A DNA stretch of 55,982 bases from an uncultured Planctomycetaceae bacterium (GTDB lineage: Bacteria; Planctomycetota; Planctomycetia; Pirellulales; UBA1268). Position 1 is the first letter of the stretch, and each line of letters opens with the position of its first letter. Made by a program: the position numbers and the translations under genes. Positions 40,945-50,480 of this stretch are shown here, piece by piece. The notes under the pieces were generated by a model. The model ran no database searches. It was not told the DNA's origin and saw only the letters and a program-made list of their open reading frames with translations. The DNA lies in contig CAISJI010000044.1 of NCBI GenBank assembly GCA_903885565.1, positions 1-55,982 of the forward strand. Direction: 5' to 3'.

Positions 40945-42483
40945 ATGCTCGCCCGCTTGCAAACGTACTCGCTGTTGGGAATCGAGGCCCTGCCAGTCGA
41001 TGTTGAGGTGGACGTATCGACCGGGGCACTGCCAGCCACGGTGCTCGTCGGCCTGCCCGACGCGGCGATCCGGGAAAGCACGCACCGTGTGGCCCGGGCG
41101 ATGGTCAACTGCGGATTCAACCGTCCGCTCGACAGGATCGTGGTGAATCTGGCGCCAGCCGAACTTCCCAAGCAGGCAGCGACATTCGACCTCCCGATCA
41201 CGTTGGGAATTCTGGCCAGCAGCGGCCAGTTTTCCTCCGCGCGATTTCAAGACTACGCGGTGGTGGGTGAACTCTCGCTGGAGGGCACCACGCGGCCTGC
41301 CCGCGGCGCCCTTTCCATGGCGATCACGGCCGCCCGCCAGAAAAACCTGCGGGGGATGGTGGTTCCGGCTGCCAGCGCGGCCGAGGCCGCCGTGGTGGAG
41401 GGGATCGAGGTGATTCCGGTCGCTTCGCTGACCGAGGCGGTGCGGTTTTTCGCCGGGGAAATAGAGATCCCCCGGTCGCCGCCGCGGGTGAGCGAATGGT
41501 TTGATCGGTTTGCCACCTACGACATCGATTTCTCCGATGTGCGCGGTCAGGAGGCGGCCAAGCGAGCCATCTGCGTGGCCGCCGCCGGTGGGCACAACGT
41601 CGCGATGCTCGGCCCCCCAGGAGGGGGCAAGACGATGCTCGCCAAGCGGATCCCCACCATCCTGCCCCAACTCTCCGCTGTGGAATCGATCGAAACATCA
41701 AGGATTTACAGCGCTATCGGCCTGCTGTCGGCAGGCCAGCCGCTGTTGGTCACGCGGCCCTTTCGCGCCCCGCACCACACGATCTCCGAGGCAGGCCTGG
41801 TGGGAGGACGGTCGATTCCGATGCCGGGGGAGATCAGCCTCGCTCATAACGGCGTGCTCTTTCTCGACGAACTGCCCGAATTCAACCGGCGGACACTTGA
41901 GGTGCTGCGGCAGCCGCTTGAGGATGGCACCGTGACAATCAGCCGGGCGAAATCGACGACGAAATTTCCCGCCGATTTCATGCTCGTGGCCGCCTTCAAC
42001 CCCTGCCCCTGCGGCTACCGCGGCGATCCCCGCCGGGAGTGCCAGTGCACAGTGCCTCAGATCGAACGCTACATGGGGAAGATTTCCGGGCCCCTGCTCG
42101 ATCGCATCGACATCCACCTCGAGGTGCCTGCCGTGCCCTTCCGCGAACTCTCCGCCACGCGGGCGGGAACGTCGAGCAGCCAGTTGCGCGAGCAGGTGCT
42201 GGCCGCCCGCCAGCGGCAAGCCGACCGTTTTGCCGGGCTGGCGACCCGGTCGAACGCACGCATGAACAGTCGCCATGTGCGCGAATTCTGTCAGCTCGAT
42301 GAACCCGGCTCGGAGCTGCTGCGGGCAGCGGTGACCGATCTGGGGCTCTCGGCGCGGGCCCACGACAAGGTGCTGCGGGTGGCCCGCACGATAGCCGACC
42401 TCGACGCTGCTGAGCGGATCAGCTGCGCCCACATCAGCGAGGCGATCAACTACCGGATTCTCGACCGAGCCGCCTGGACCTGA
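40945..42483 (+). CDS. ComM/YifB-type Mg-chelatase-like AAA ATPase
   Basis: The 512-residue protein begins MLARLQTYSLLGIEALPVDV, then VGLPDAAIRESTHRVARAM and NLAPAELPKQAATFDLPITL, the standard ComM N-terminus. The AAA domain has Walker A GPPGGGKTMLAKRIPTILP, Walker B ISLAHNGVLFLDELPEF, and the Cys-rich AAFNPCPCGYRGDPRRECQC. The C-terminal domain includes HDKVLRVARTIADLD. ComM is a helicase that helps integrate foreign DNA during natural transformation in some bacteria; its role here is unproven. The ATG at 40945 is well separated from a strong promoter at 40792. Confidence 0.93.
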   Translation: MLARLQTYSLLGIEALPVDVEVDVSTGALPATVLVGLPDAAIRESTHRVARAMVNCGFNRPLDRIVVNLAPAELPKQAATFDLPITLGILASSGQFSSARFQDYAVVGELSLEGTTRPARGALSMAITAARQKNLRGMVVPAASAAEAAVVEGIEVIPVASLTEAVRFFAGEIEIPRSPPRVSEWFDRFATYDIDFSDVRGQEAAKRAICVAAAGGHNVAMLGPPGGGKTMLAKRIPTILPQLSAVESIETSRIYSAIGLLSAGQPLLVTRPFRAPHHTISEAGLVGGRSIPMPGEISLAHNGVLFLDELPEFNRRTLEVLRQPLEDGTVTISRAKSTTKFPADFMLVAAFNPCPCGYRGDPRRECQCTVPQIERYMGKISGPLLDRIDIHLEVPAVPFRELSATRAGTSSSQLREQVLAARQRQADRFAGLATRSNARMNSRHVREFCQLDEPGSELLRAAVTDLGLSARAHDKVLRVARTIADLDAAERISCAHISEAINYRILDRAAWT

Positions 42484-42524
42484 GCCGCCAGGACCTGAGC
42501 CACAAGGGGCCGCCGGCTGCAGCA

Positions 42525-42736
42525 CCGCCGTTGACCGGCGGATGATTCCGCCGCTCCGTTTTCGGTATCGACCGCAGGCTTCGGCCTGCATTTCTGATGG
42601 ACAGCGATCAGCCCTGGCTGCCCGTGGAAAAAGTCCTCCATGCACTTTTTCCACTCGGTCGCCCGGTGGAAAAGCCGAGGTTTTCCACGGTCGACGGGCA
42701 TCGCATCCAGCGATGCTGCACTTTATCCACAGCCTG
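42525..42736. repeat. Hairpin-rich intergenic repeat, copy 1
   Basis: Six inverted repeats follow each other: CCGCCG-ttgac-CGGCGG (42525-42541), whose right arm could instead pair with CCGCCG at 42548-42553; GCAGGC-ttcg-GCCTGC (42574-42589); GTGGAAAAAGT-N9-ACTTTTTCCAC (42624-42654); GTGGAAAA-N7-TTTTCCAC (42666-42688); and GCATCGC-atcca-GCGATGC (42698-42716). A perfect DnaA-box match, TTATCCACA, lies at 42723-42731. The last about 110 bases align with another intergenic stretch at 45997-46109. No gene could be supported in the 377 bases between the comM-like gene and the DUF1501 gene. Confidence 0.65.
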
Positions 42737-42860
42737 CTAGGTGGCGCACAATCCCGGCTGGTACGGTATTCTCCCCTGAACATGATTCGACGGTTCGGGC
42801 AAGACGATCCCATCCGGTCACGCCAGCGCTGTGGCAGCCTGGTCGGAACAGAGCACTACC

Positions 42861-44270
42861 ATGCGCCCCGCCATGCGACCTCCGTCTGCCGCCGACGTCC
42901 GGATCGCATCGCGACGGCGAATGCTGGCCACCACTGTCGGCATGGGCGGACTCTCACTCCCCGCGCTGCTTGCGCTCCAAGCGGCGGCCAAGGATGCCCC
43001 GGTCCAAGGCACACGACGCCCCGCGCAGTCGCTGATCATCGTCTACCTGTGGGGTGGCATGAGCCACATCGATTCGCTCGATCCCAAGCCGGGAGCACCG
43101 CGTGAGGTACGGGGGGAATTCCAGCCCATCTCCACAGCCACTCCCGGAATCGCAATCTGCGAACACCTGCCGCTGCTGGCTCGCCACTCCGAAAAGCTGG
43201 CGATCGTCCGCTCAATGTCTCATACCGACGCCGCCCACGGCCGCGGCATGTATTGGAATCTCACCGGTCATGCCCCACCCACCAGCGGCAGCCTCGCACC
43301 GAAATCGACCGATTGGCCAACCTTGGCGGCGATGGTTTCCAAACTCAAGCCGTCGCCAGCGGACGTTCCGCCCGCGGTGAGGCTGCCCTATCCGATGGTC
43401 GATGGCGTGCTGCAGGCTGGAGAATATGGTGGCTGGCTGGGCGTGGAGCACACTCCCATCATTATGCGGCCGTCTCGAGGGGAGGAATTTGCCGGCGTGT
43501 CACCGTCGATGGGCCCCGACGTGTTGCGGTCTGGCGACCTCGACAGCGCCCGTATCGCGCAGCGCCATCAACTTCTTTCCCATCTGAATCGTCTTTCTCA
43601 CCACGGTCGCCCGCTCGGCCAGCCGAGCGACTTTGCCGGCTTCAGCCATTTCCATGCGCTGGCCAAGGAGATGATCCTCGGCTCGGCAGTGAAGACGGCC
43701 TGTGACCTCGATCGGGAAGACCCCGGCATTCTCGAGTCGTATGGGAATCATCTGGGCGGCCAGAGCATGCTTCTGGCCCGCCGACTCACCGAGGCTGGCG
43801 TTCCGGTCGTGCAGGTCTGCTGCGCTGCGGGGAATCTCAACGGCGGTGTCGGCGACATGTGGGATACCCATGGCGACAACTTCACCCGCCTGAAGACCAG
43901 ACTGCTGCCGGTGCTCGACCGGGGGCTATCGGCTTTGCTCCAGGACCTGGAGAACCGCGGCACTCTCGGGGATACGCTCGTGGCCGTGCTGACCGATTTT
44001 GGTCGCTCGCCACAGGTCAACGGTATCGCCGGTCGCGAGCATTATCCCGGCTGCTATTCGGTCATGCTCGCCGGCGGCGGCATCCGGGGGGGACAGGTCT
44101 TTGGCAGCAGCGATGCCACCGGCTCCCGCCCCCTCTCCGACCCCTGCGGCCCGGCCGATATCCACGCCACGATCTTCCAGGCACTCGGGCTCTCGCCCCG
44201 CGCCGAACTCCGCGACCATCTCAACCGGCCGATGGCCGCGACCGACGGCCGCGTGCTGCCGCTGCTCTGA
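42861..44270 (+). CDS. DUF1501 protein, Tat-exported
   Basis: The 469-residue protein has a twin-arginine-like signal (IASRRRMLATTVGMGGLSLP) followed by a hydrophobic stretch. The body shows the DUF1501 pattern: QSLIIVYLWGGMSHIDSLDP, AIVRSMSHTDAAHGRGMYW, VQVCCAAGNLNGGVGDMWDT with HGDNF, VAVLTDFGRSPQVNG and REHYPGCYSVMLAGGGIRGG. It belongs to the alkaline phosphatase-like (sulfatase/phosphatase) superfamily and is expanded in planctomycetes, where genes of this kind are often next to DUF1549/DUF1553 cytochrome genes. No such neighbour is seen here. The substrate is unknown. The ATG at 42861 is chosen because it places the Arg pair near the start; a GTG 10 codons upstream is possible. Confidence 0.9.
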   Translation: MRPAMRPPSAADVRIASRRRMLATTVGMGGLSLPALLALQAAAKDAPVQGTRRPAQSLIIVYLWGGMSHIDSLDPKPGAPREVRGEFQPISTATPGIAICEHLPLLARHSEKLAIVRSMSHTDAAHGRGMYWNLTGHAPPTSGSLAPKSTDWPTLAAMVSKLKPSPADVPPAVRLPYPMVDGVLQAGEYGGWLGVEHTPIIMRPSRGEEFAGVSPSMGPDVLRSGDLDSARIAQRHQLLSHLNRLSHHGRPLGQPSDFAGFSHFHALAKEMILGSAVKTACDLDREDPGILESYGNHLGGQSMLLARRLTEAGVPVVQVCCAAGNLNGGVGDMWDTHGDNFTRLKTRLLPVLDRGLSALLQDLENRGTLGDTLVAVLTDFGRSPQVNGIAGREHYPGCYSVMLAGGGIRGGQVFGSSDATGSRPLSDPCGPADIHATIFQALGLSPRAELRDHLNRPMAATDGRVLPLL

Positions 44271-44414
44271 TCGCACGCCTCGCCCCCCCCGCGAAACCGC
44301 CGTTGGCTCGGCCATGCTGGTCAACGGTTAGCCTTTACATTGCTGGCGTGTCTCCACACCCCGCCCCTGCAATCGGTATCGACCTACCAGACGAGGATAT
44401 GGCACGATTGACGT

Positions 44415-45161
44415 ATGCTGACCCCCTCCTCTCCACAGCCTTTGGGCCGCACTGATATCGTCCGCTCCAGGGCGGACGCCCTGGAGAATCCGCGCACTGC
44501 CTTCGCTTTCCACCTGCTGCTGGCGGCCGGAGCGCTGGCCTGCCTGGGGCTGCTGGCGCTTACGATCGACCTGCCGGTGGCAGCGTGGTGCAAAGGGGGG
44601 CATCTGCCGCGCGAACTGATGCGGATCATGAACTTGTCGGAGATCTTCGCCCACGGCACCGGCGCCACCATCCTGCTCATCACCGCATTGGTGCTCGATC
44701 CCAGCCTGGCCATGCCAACATTGGCTTGGCCACAGTTCCAGCCACGCGGGGCCCAGCAGGAATTTGCCCGCATGATCGCCGCGGTAACAACCGGAGGCCT
44801 GCTGGCCGATGGGGTCAAACTCATAGTCGACCGGGTTCGCCCCCGGGCCGCCGATCTCGCCCTGCATTCCAGCGTTCTCGACACCTTTGCTGAAGCGGCC
44901 GTGGCCGCGGTGACCGGCAGCCGCGCTGATATCAACAGCTTTCCCTCCGGCCATGCGGCGGTCGCGGCCGCCTTGGCGGCTGCTCTGAGCTGGCACTACC
45001 CGCGTGGCAGACTGCTCTTCTGGCTGTTTGCCCTCAGCGCCAGCCTTCAACGAGTGGCGACTTCGGCCCATTTCCCCAGTGATATCTGCTTTGGAGCGGC
45101 CGTGGGCCTTCTGGGCGCGGCGATCTTCCTCCGCAGCGACCGTAAGCCAGCCTCGCCCTGA
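44415..45161 (+). CDS. PAP2-family membrane phosphatase
   Basis: The 248-residue membrane protein has the three PAP2 motifs: KLIVDRVRPR, NSFPSGHAAVAAALAAAL with the conserved histidine, and RVATSAHFPSDICFGAAVG with the catalytic His and Asp. Several hydrophobic segments surround them (FHLLLAAGALACLGLLAL, LLADGVKLIV, AVGLLGAAIFL). These enzymes remove phosphate from lipid phosphates such as undecaprenyl diphosphate or phosphatidic acid at the outer face of the inner membrane. The specific lipid cannot be read. It lies between the DUF1501 gene and the receiver gene, with no evidence of coupling to either. Confidence 0.9.
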   Translation: MLTPSSPQPLGRTDIVRSRADALENPRTAFAFHLLLAAGALACLGLLALTIDLPVAAWCKGGHLPRELMRIMNLSEIFAHGTGATILLITALVLDPSLAMPTLAWPQFQPRGAQQEFARMIAAVTTGGLLADGVKLIVDRVRPRAADLALHSSVLDTFAEAAVAAVTGSRADINSFPSGHAAVAAALAAALSWHYPRGRLLFWLFALSASLQRVATSAHFPSDICFGAAVGLLGAAIFLRSDRKPASP

Positions 45162-45299
45162 GGCGGAATGGGCTCCTGCCTCCGCTGCTTGGCAGCCATG
45201 CGCCTCATCTGAGCACAGGTTTTCCCAGCCAAGCGTTTTCTTGGCCCCCGGGTTTCACCCCCCACAACGCGGTGACTCTCGCACGACTCTTCCGCCTCC

Positions 45300-45308
45300 T
45301 GCTATAGT
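45300..45308 (+). promoter_or_regulatory. Possible extended -10 promoter for the receiver gene
   Basis: TGCTATAGT, with TG one base before a -10-like TATAGT, lies about 115 bases before the receiver ATG. It resembles TGCTATAAC before argC at 8564. No consensus -35 is seen. Confidence 0.35.
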
Positions 45309-45422
45309 TTTCCGGGGCGGCGGCGATCGCTGCGCCTCCGGCATCGAGGCACTGCTTCCGCCGCCATCGCCTCCCTCTTCCCGCGTTTCTCCTCCTGTTT
45401 CCTGCCAGCCCTGAGGCCTGCC

Positions 45423-45992
45423 ATGCCTGCCCCCAAAAAAGCAAAACGCGTCGCGGCCAAGAAACCGGCCAAACTGGCCGATGCCGCGCAGCCAGAGGCC
45501 GTTTCTCCTGCGGCCTCTCCCGCCAAGACCACCGCAGCCTCCCCGGCCAAACGCGCTGCGGCCAAGCCGGCAGCCGCCCCTGCCTCCCGGGAGCGACCGC
45601 GGGTGCTGCTGGTGGACGATGATGAGGAGATCGTGGAGTCGATGCGCACCGTGCTGGAATCGAAGGGCTTTGAGATTCTTGTCGCCCGCGACGGCAATCA
45701 GGGCCTCTTGATGGCCGAGAAAGAAAATCCCGATCTGGTGGTGCTCGACATGATGATGCCCAAACGGAGCGGATTTCTGGTGCTGGAACGGCTGCGGCGC
45801 ACCCGCACGGTTCCCATCCGCGTGATCATGATCACTGCCAACGAGGGGAGCCGCCACAAAGCCTACGCGGAAATGCTCGGCGTCGACGACTACATTCGCA
45901 AGCCCTTCGCCATGGATCGCCTGCTTGCGAGCGTGCAACGGCTGTTAACCGATCTTCCCGGCGGCGCCCCGGCTTCTTCCGTGCCCGCCTAA
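45423..45992 (+). CDS. Response-regulator receiver protein with a lysine/alanine-rich N-terminal tail
   Basis: The 189-residue protein has a receiver domain at about residues 58-180: PRVLLVDDDEEIVESMRTVL with the acidic pair, DLVVLDMMMPKRSGFLVLER with the phosphorylated aspartate, VIMITANEG, and VDDYIRKPFAMDRLLA with the conserved lysine. No output domain follows. Ahead of it are about 55 residues of Ala, Lys and Pro (PAPKKAKRVAAKKPAKLADA, then AASPAKRAAAKPAA), a composition like histone H1-type tails that suggests binding to DNA or another acidic partner. No histidine kinase is adjacent. Confidence 0.88.
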   Translation: MPAPKKAKRVAAKKPAKLADAAQPEAVSPAASPAKTTAASPAKRAAAKPAAAPASRERPRVLLVDDDEEIVESMRTVLESKGFEILVARDGNQGLLMAEKENPDLVVLDMMMPKRSGFLVLERLRRTRTVPIRVIMITANEGSRHKAYAEMLGVDDYIRKPFAMDRLLASVQRLLTDLPGGAPASSVPA

Positions 45993-45996
45993 CTGT

Positions 45997-46109
45997 CGGC
46001 GGAAAAGTCATCCACGGCTTCTTTTCAATCAAAATACCCCGAATACGCCAAGGCTTTCCGGGGTGTCCGACGGCGCATCCAGCGGTGGGGCACTCCACCA
46101 ACTGCCTGC
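45997..46109. repeat. Hairpin-rich intergenic repeat, copy 2 (divergent)
   Basis: This stretch between the receiver gene and dnaG resembles 42624-42736 in order. A GCGGAAAAGTCATCCACGG block corresponds to GTGGAAAAAGTCCTCCATG, and the segment beginning GGCTTTCCGGGG and ending ACTGCCTGC corresponds to GGTTTTCCACGG...CAGCCTGC, sharing GCATCCAGCG and CTGC-type ends. It has small inverted repeats such as GGTGG-ggcact-CCACC. The whole gap 45993-46449 has no other gene that I can support. Confidence 0.45.
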
Positions 46110-46449
46110 ACACCTGTCGGTGACAACAGGCGGCCCGCTGCCCCGGAGGGGTTGATCACTCCAGCAAAAAGCGTCTTTCAGAGAGCGGAACGGACGCGAA
46201 TGATCGCCTTCCGAAGCCACCAATGCCTCATTCGACAGGCGACGCAGACTGGGCTGGCTGCGCAGGAAGTTTGTGCGATTGACCCATTTTGATTGGGGTC
46301 CTAAATTCCGGCGGTAGGTTTTGCGAGTCGCTGCGAGCGTTGCGGGGACCGCCTCCTCGGCCAGCCAGACGAATCCTTGCTGCGGTTTTCTGCTGTTTTC
46401 GCTGCCACCACCACCAGATCGCAAACGCCTGATGAAAACCGGAGTGTCT

Positions 46450-48369
46450 ATGACAGGAACCGGCGGCGGAATGAAGGGCGAACCACGCCTGCTGCCGACG
46501 GGCCTGGCCGATTCCGCAGGCGCGCCGGGGTTTGCCCGCGACGACGTCAAGGAGCGGGTTCGCGACGCCACCGACATCGTTGATCTGATCGGCTCCTATA
46601 TTTCCCTGCGTCGCGCTGGCAAGGCTCTGGTGGGCCTCTGCCCTTGGCACGAAGACTCCCGCCCAAGTTTCCAGGTGAATCCTGAGCGTCAGACCTTCCG
46701 CTGCTGGGTCTGCAACCTCGGCGGCGATGCCTTCAGCTTTCTGATGAAGATGGAGAAACTGGAGTTCCGGGAGGCTCTGCAGCAACTGGCTGAACGCGCC
46801 GGCATTGAGCTTTCCCGCAGCCGACTGGGGCTCCCGGCGGACGACAAGGCGGGATTACTGAAAGCTTCGGCCTGGGCGGCAGACCGCTACGCCGACTGCC
46901 TGCGCCGGGCCCCTGAGGCCCAAGCAGCCCGAGACTATCTCCACTCCCGAGGGCTCACCGAGGCGACCATCGAGCGCTTCCAACTCGGCTATGCCCCGGC
47001 TGGCTGGGACTGGCTCCTGCGTCAGGCCGCGTCGGCAGGCATTCCCGTCGACCATCTGGTGCGGACCGGCCTGGCTGTGGAGCGGCAGGAGCGATCTGGG
47101 CATTACGACCGGTTTCGCGACCGGGTGATGTTTCCGATTCGCGACCCTCAGGCCCGCTGCGTCGCCTTCGGTGGCCGCGTGTTGCCTGGGTCGACGGACA
47201 TGGCCAAATACATCAATTCCCCGGAAACCCCGCTGTTTTCCAAAAGCTCGATGCTGTACGGACTCGATTCCGCACGCGAGGCGATGGGCCGCTCCGGCCG
47301 CGCTATCGTGGTGGAGGGTTACACCGATTGCCTCGCCGCACGTCAGGCGGGCTGCAACGAGGTGGTGGCGGTGCTCGGCACTGCCTTGGGTGAACGGCAC
47401 GCCAAACTCCTGCGGCGCTATGCCGACACCATCATCGTGGTGCTCGACGGCGACGACGCCGGCAGGCGGCGTGCCGACGAGATTCTCGATGTGCTGTTGG
47501 CTGAGCCGATCGATGTGCGGATCGTCAGACTGCCAGCGGGGGTCGATCCCTGCGAGTTTGTCGTGGAACGGGGGGCAGCCGCCTTTGAGGAACTGCTGGC
47601 CGGGGCGGGCGATCCGCTCGAGTATCGGATGGATGAGGCACTCGCCAAGCTGGCCGGTCGGCCGGGGGACGACGCCGCTCTGGCGGCAGTCGATAGCATT
47701 TTGGGTGCCCTGGCCCGGATCTCTCCCCGTTCCCCACTGAGCCAGACGCAGCGTCTTCTCCGGGAAGATCAGATCACCAGCCGGCTCTCGCGCCGCTTCG
47801 GGATGTCGCGTGAGGCTCTGCGAGCCCGCATGCTGGAACTGCGGGGCAGGTTCGACAATGCCGCCGGCCGCTCATCCGACACCCACGACGGAGAGATGGA
47901 TCCCGTTCCTCTCGATGGAGGCATTCGCCTTCAGGCCTGGGACCGCGAGGTTCTGGAAATCCTCGTGGGGGTGCCGGAAGGGGCCCTGCTCATCGTGCGG
48001 GAGATCGATCCGGGGCAGCTCCAAAGCTCCGCCAGCCGGATCGTGCTCGAAGCGGCCCGGCGTCTGCATGCGGCCGGACGCGCGGTGAACCTGCAGGAAC
48101 TGCTGCTGGAACTCTCCGACCCAGCTCTGCAGAGCCTGCTGGTCGCGGTCGATACCCGCATCACCAACCGCACTCCGACCGCGGTGGCCGAACGCGTGCA
48201 GCACCTGGAAGACGCCCTGCGGCGCCGGACTGCCGAGCGGGAATCGGTCGCCCATATCGCACACTTGAAAACCTCCCGACTCGATCCCTTGTCGGAGGCT
48301 GCAATTCTTGAGCAGCTCGTCGTCCAACGGCGGGCTGTTCAGGGCATGACCGAACCCAAGGATGGGTGA
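46450..48369 (+). CDS. dnaG: DNA primase
   Basis: The 639-residue primase makes RNA primers for replication. The CHC2 zinc finger is C64, H67, C85, C88 (GLCPWHEDS and FRCWVCNLGGDAFSFL). The catalytic core includes YAPAGWDWLL, RDRVMFPIRD, FGGRVL and YINSPETPLFSKSSMLYGLD. The toprim site has IVVEGYTDCLAARQAG and VLDGDDAGRRRADE with its acidic residues. The C-terminal part matches the helicase-interacting region only loosely, as is usual. The ATG at 46450 has GGAG 5 bases upstream; longer in-frame starts at 46432 or 46321 add unrelated residues. rpoD follows after 103 bases, the conserved dnaG-rpoD order. Confidence 0.95.
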   Translation: MTGTGGGMKGEPRLLPTGLADSAGAPGFARDDVKERVRDATDIVDLIGSYISLRRAGKALVGLCPWHEDSRPSFQVNPERQTFRCWVCNLGGDAFSFLMKMEKLEFREALQQLAERAGIELSRSRLGLPADDKAGLLKASAWAADRYADCLRRAPEAQAARDYLHSRGLTEATIERFQLGYAPAGWDWLLRQAASAGIPVDHLVRTGLAVERQERSGHYDRFRDRVMFPIRDPQARCVAFGGRVLPGSTDMAKYINSPETPLFSKSSMLYGLDSAREAMGRSGRAIVVEGYTDCLAARQAGCNEVVAVLGTALGERHAKLLRRYADTIIVVLDGDDAGRRRADEILDVLLAEPIDVRIVRLPAGVDPCEFVVERGAAAFEELLAGAGDPLEYRMDEALAKLAGRPGDDAALAAVDSILGALARISPRSPLSQTQRLLREDQITSRLSRRFGMSREALRARMLELRGRFDNAAGRSSDTHDGEMDPVPLDGGIRLQAWDREVLEILVGVPEGALLIVREIDPGQLQSSASRIVLEAARRLHAAGRAVNLQELLLELSDPALQSLLVAVDTRITNRTPTAVAERVQHLEDALRRRTAERESVAHIAHLKTSRLDPLSEAAILEQLVVQRRAVQGMTEPKDG

Positions 48370-48472
48370 GGGTGCCCGTCTCGTCACGGCAATCGGGAGC
48401 CACCAGCCGCAGGGCTGTGGCCACCCGGGGGGCGGTGGTCGAGAGACGGTACGATGGTGAAGGAGACCAGAG

Positions 48473-50254
48473 ATGAACAAGCAGATGAAGCACGAACCAC
48501 TTCCGCTCCCCGCCCAGCTGCCTCAGGCTGCGTCCGCCGACGCCTGCCCGGACATGGCCGCAGCAAACGATCCCTGCGCGCGGGCCACTGGTCACATGGA
48601 CGCCGATCTGCAGCAGCTGATCGTCACCGGCCGCCAGCAGGGCTATCTCACGTTCGACCAGGTCAACACCTACCTGCCCGATGAAGCGGTCGACCCGGAG
48701 AAGATCGACGCATTGCTGGTGGCCCTTGAGGAAAAGGGCATCAATCTCCTCGACGCCCCTCCCGCCCCCGATGCTGTCCCGAGCGGCATCGCAAAAAACA
48801 AGTCGCAGAAGCAGGGTGCGGGGCGCAGCTCCACACCGAAACGCGATGAGGCCATCACTTCCGCCCCATCCAACGCCGGGAACGATCCGATCCGGATGTA
48901 TCTGGCACAGATGGCGGAAATCCCGCTGCTTTCCCGGCCGGAGGAGATCGCTTTGGCAAAGCGGATCGAGGTGACTCGCAAGCGGTTTCGCCGCGCCATT
49001 CTGGGCTGCTCGTATTCGCTGCAAACCACTGTTGATACGCTCAACCGCGTGCATGAAGGGAAACTCCCCTTCGATCGCACGATCAAGGTGTCGCTGACGG
49101 AACGGCTCACCAAGGAACAGATCCAGGCCCGCATGCCCCACAATCTGGCGACGCTGGCCGATCTGATCGAACGCAGCAAGGCCGACTTCCGCCTCCTCAT
49201 CAGCAAGAGCACCGCGGCCGAGGAGGCACGTGACGCTCGGGTGCGATTCCGCCGCAACCGCGCCAAATCACTCACGCTGGTCGAGGAGTTGAGCCTCCGC
49301 ACCCGTCGGGTGCAGCCGCTGATGAAGTTGCTGCGCGGGATGGCAGGCCGCATGGCGAGGTTGCAGCAGGACCTGCGCCTTGCGGACCATGGCGTCGGCT
49401 CCCGCGATGACCGTGCCGACATGCGTAAGGAGCTGCGGGATCTCATGCTCTCCACGCTCGAGAGCCCGCGCTCGTTGCGAACGCGCGTCGACTTGCTGGA
49501 GAGGCTCCAGGCGGAATACGAGTGTGCCAAGCGAAATCTCTCCGCTTCCAACCTCCGACTGGTGGTGTCGATCGCCAAGAAATACCGCAACCGTGGCCTG
49601 TCGTTCCTCGATCTCATCCAGGAGGGCAACACCGGCCTGATGCGTGCGGTTGACAAGTACGAGTACCGGCGGGGATTCAAGTTTTCGACCTACGCCACCT
49701 GGTGGATTCGCCAGGCGATCACCCGGGCTATTGCCGATCAGGCACGCACGATCCGGATCCCGGTCCACATGATCGACGTGCTGTCGAAATTGCGGACAAC
49801 TGCCAAGAAACTGCTGCACGAACTCGGCCGGGAACCGACGGTTGAGGAGCTTTCGCAGACCTCCGGCATCGCCATCGAGGAGGCCCGCCGCGTGCTCGAC
49901 ATGGGCCGGCAGCCGATGAGCCTGGACCGTCCTGTGGGGGAGAGCGAGGATGCGAGCTTTAGCGAATTCGTCGAGGATGTCGGCTCCGAAACGCCGACGC
50001 AGTCGGCGACCCATGGCCTGCTCAAGGACCGGATCGACTCGCTCCTCAAGACCCTCACCTACCGCGAGCGGGAGATCATCCGGCTGAGGTATGGCCTCAC
50101 CGATGGCTACACCTACACGCTGGAGGAGGTGGGGCGCATTTTTCGCGTGACGCGCGAGCGGGTCAGGCAGATCGAGGCCAAGGCGGTGAAGAAACTGCAA
50201 CACCCGGTGCGGTCGAAGCAGCTGGAGAGCTTCCTCGGTGGCGTGCCAGGCTAG
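48473..50254 (+). CDS. rpoD: RNA polymerase primary sigma factor (sigma-70)
   Basis: The 593-residue protein has a region 1.1 ([20 protein letters not shown]), the [20 protein letters not shown] region 1.2, a long non-conserved insert with many Arg/Leu residues, region 2 ([20 protein letters not shown], then [20 protein letters not shown]), the -10-recognising [20 protein letters not shown], region 3, and region 4 ([18 protein letters not shown], then [20 protein letters not shown]). This is a full primary sigma, matching the sigma-70-like promoters seen in the window. AAGGAG lies before the ATG. It closes with a strong terminator 54 bases after the stop. Confidence 0.96.
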   Translation: MNKQMKHEPLPLPAQLPQAASADACPDMAAANDPCARATGHMDADLQQLIVTGRQQGYLTFDQVNTYLPDEAVDPEKIDALLVALEEKGINLLDAPPAPDAVPSGIAKNKSQKQGAGRSSTPKRDEAITSAPSNAGNDPIRMYLAQMAEIPLLSRPEEIALAKRIEVTRKRFRRAILGCSYSLQTTVDTLNRVHEGKLPFDRTIKVSLTERLTKEQIQARMPHNLATLADLIERSKADFRLLISKSTAAEEARDARVRFRRNRAKSLTLVEELSLRTRRVQPLMKLLRGMAGRMARLQQDLRLADHGVGSRDDRADMRKELRDLMLSTLESPRSLRTRVDLLERLQAEYECAKRNLSASNLRLVVSIAKKYRNRGLSFLDLIQEGNTGLMRAVDKYEYRRGFKFSTYATWWIRQAITRAIADQARTIRIPVHMIDVLSKLRTTAKKLLHELGREPTVEELSQTSGIAIEEARRVLDMGRQPMSLDRPVGESEDASFSEFVEDVGSETPTQSATHGLLKDRIDSLLKTLTYREREIIRLRYGLTDGYTYTLEEVGRIFRVTRERVRQIEAKAVKKLQHPVRSKQLESFLGGVPG

Positions 50255-50307
50255 GTTTTTGAAAAATGTCGCCACCGAACCTCGGGTGCTGACACACAAC
50301 TGTTCAC

Positions 50308-50346
50308 GCGGGCCGGCTGCCGAAGAGGCTGCCGGCCCGCTGTTTT
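50308..50346 (+). terminator. Rho-independent terminator after rpoD
   Basis: A perfect 10-base stem, GCGGGCCGGC at 50308-50317 and GCCGGCCCGC at 50331-50340, with a 13-base loop, is followed by TGTTTTT. It is the clearest terminator in the window and ends the dnaG-rpoD unit. Confidence 0.88.
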
Positions 50347-50480
50347 TCCCCGGCCACCGCGTGCCGAGGTCGGCCGCGTGAAAAAAAGCCAACCGATCTG
50401 GTAAGCTTTATTTCCGGGGTCATCGCACACTGCGCCCGTCTTCCATTGCACGTCTTTCATTGCACCTAGAAGAGCCGTCC

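Noticed and set aside
42450..42701. Small minus-strand open frame reading MPVDRGKPRLFHRATEWKKC and onward
   Set aside because: It looked coding at first, but the related copy at 45997-46109 has indels that break the frame and the region is made of inverted repeats.
42723..42731. Perfect DnaA box as sign of a replication origin
   Set aside because: Only one exact box, no AT-rich unwinding region and no dnaA, dnaN or gyrase genes nearby.
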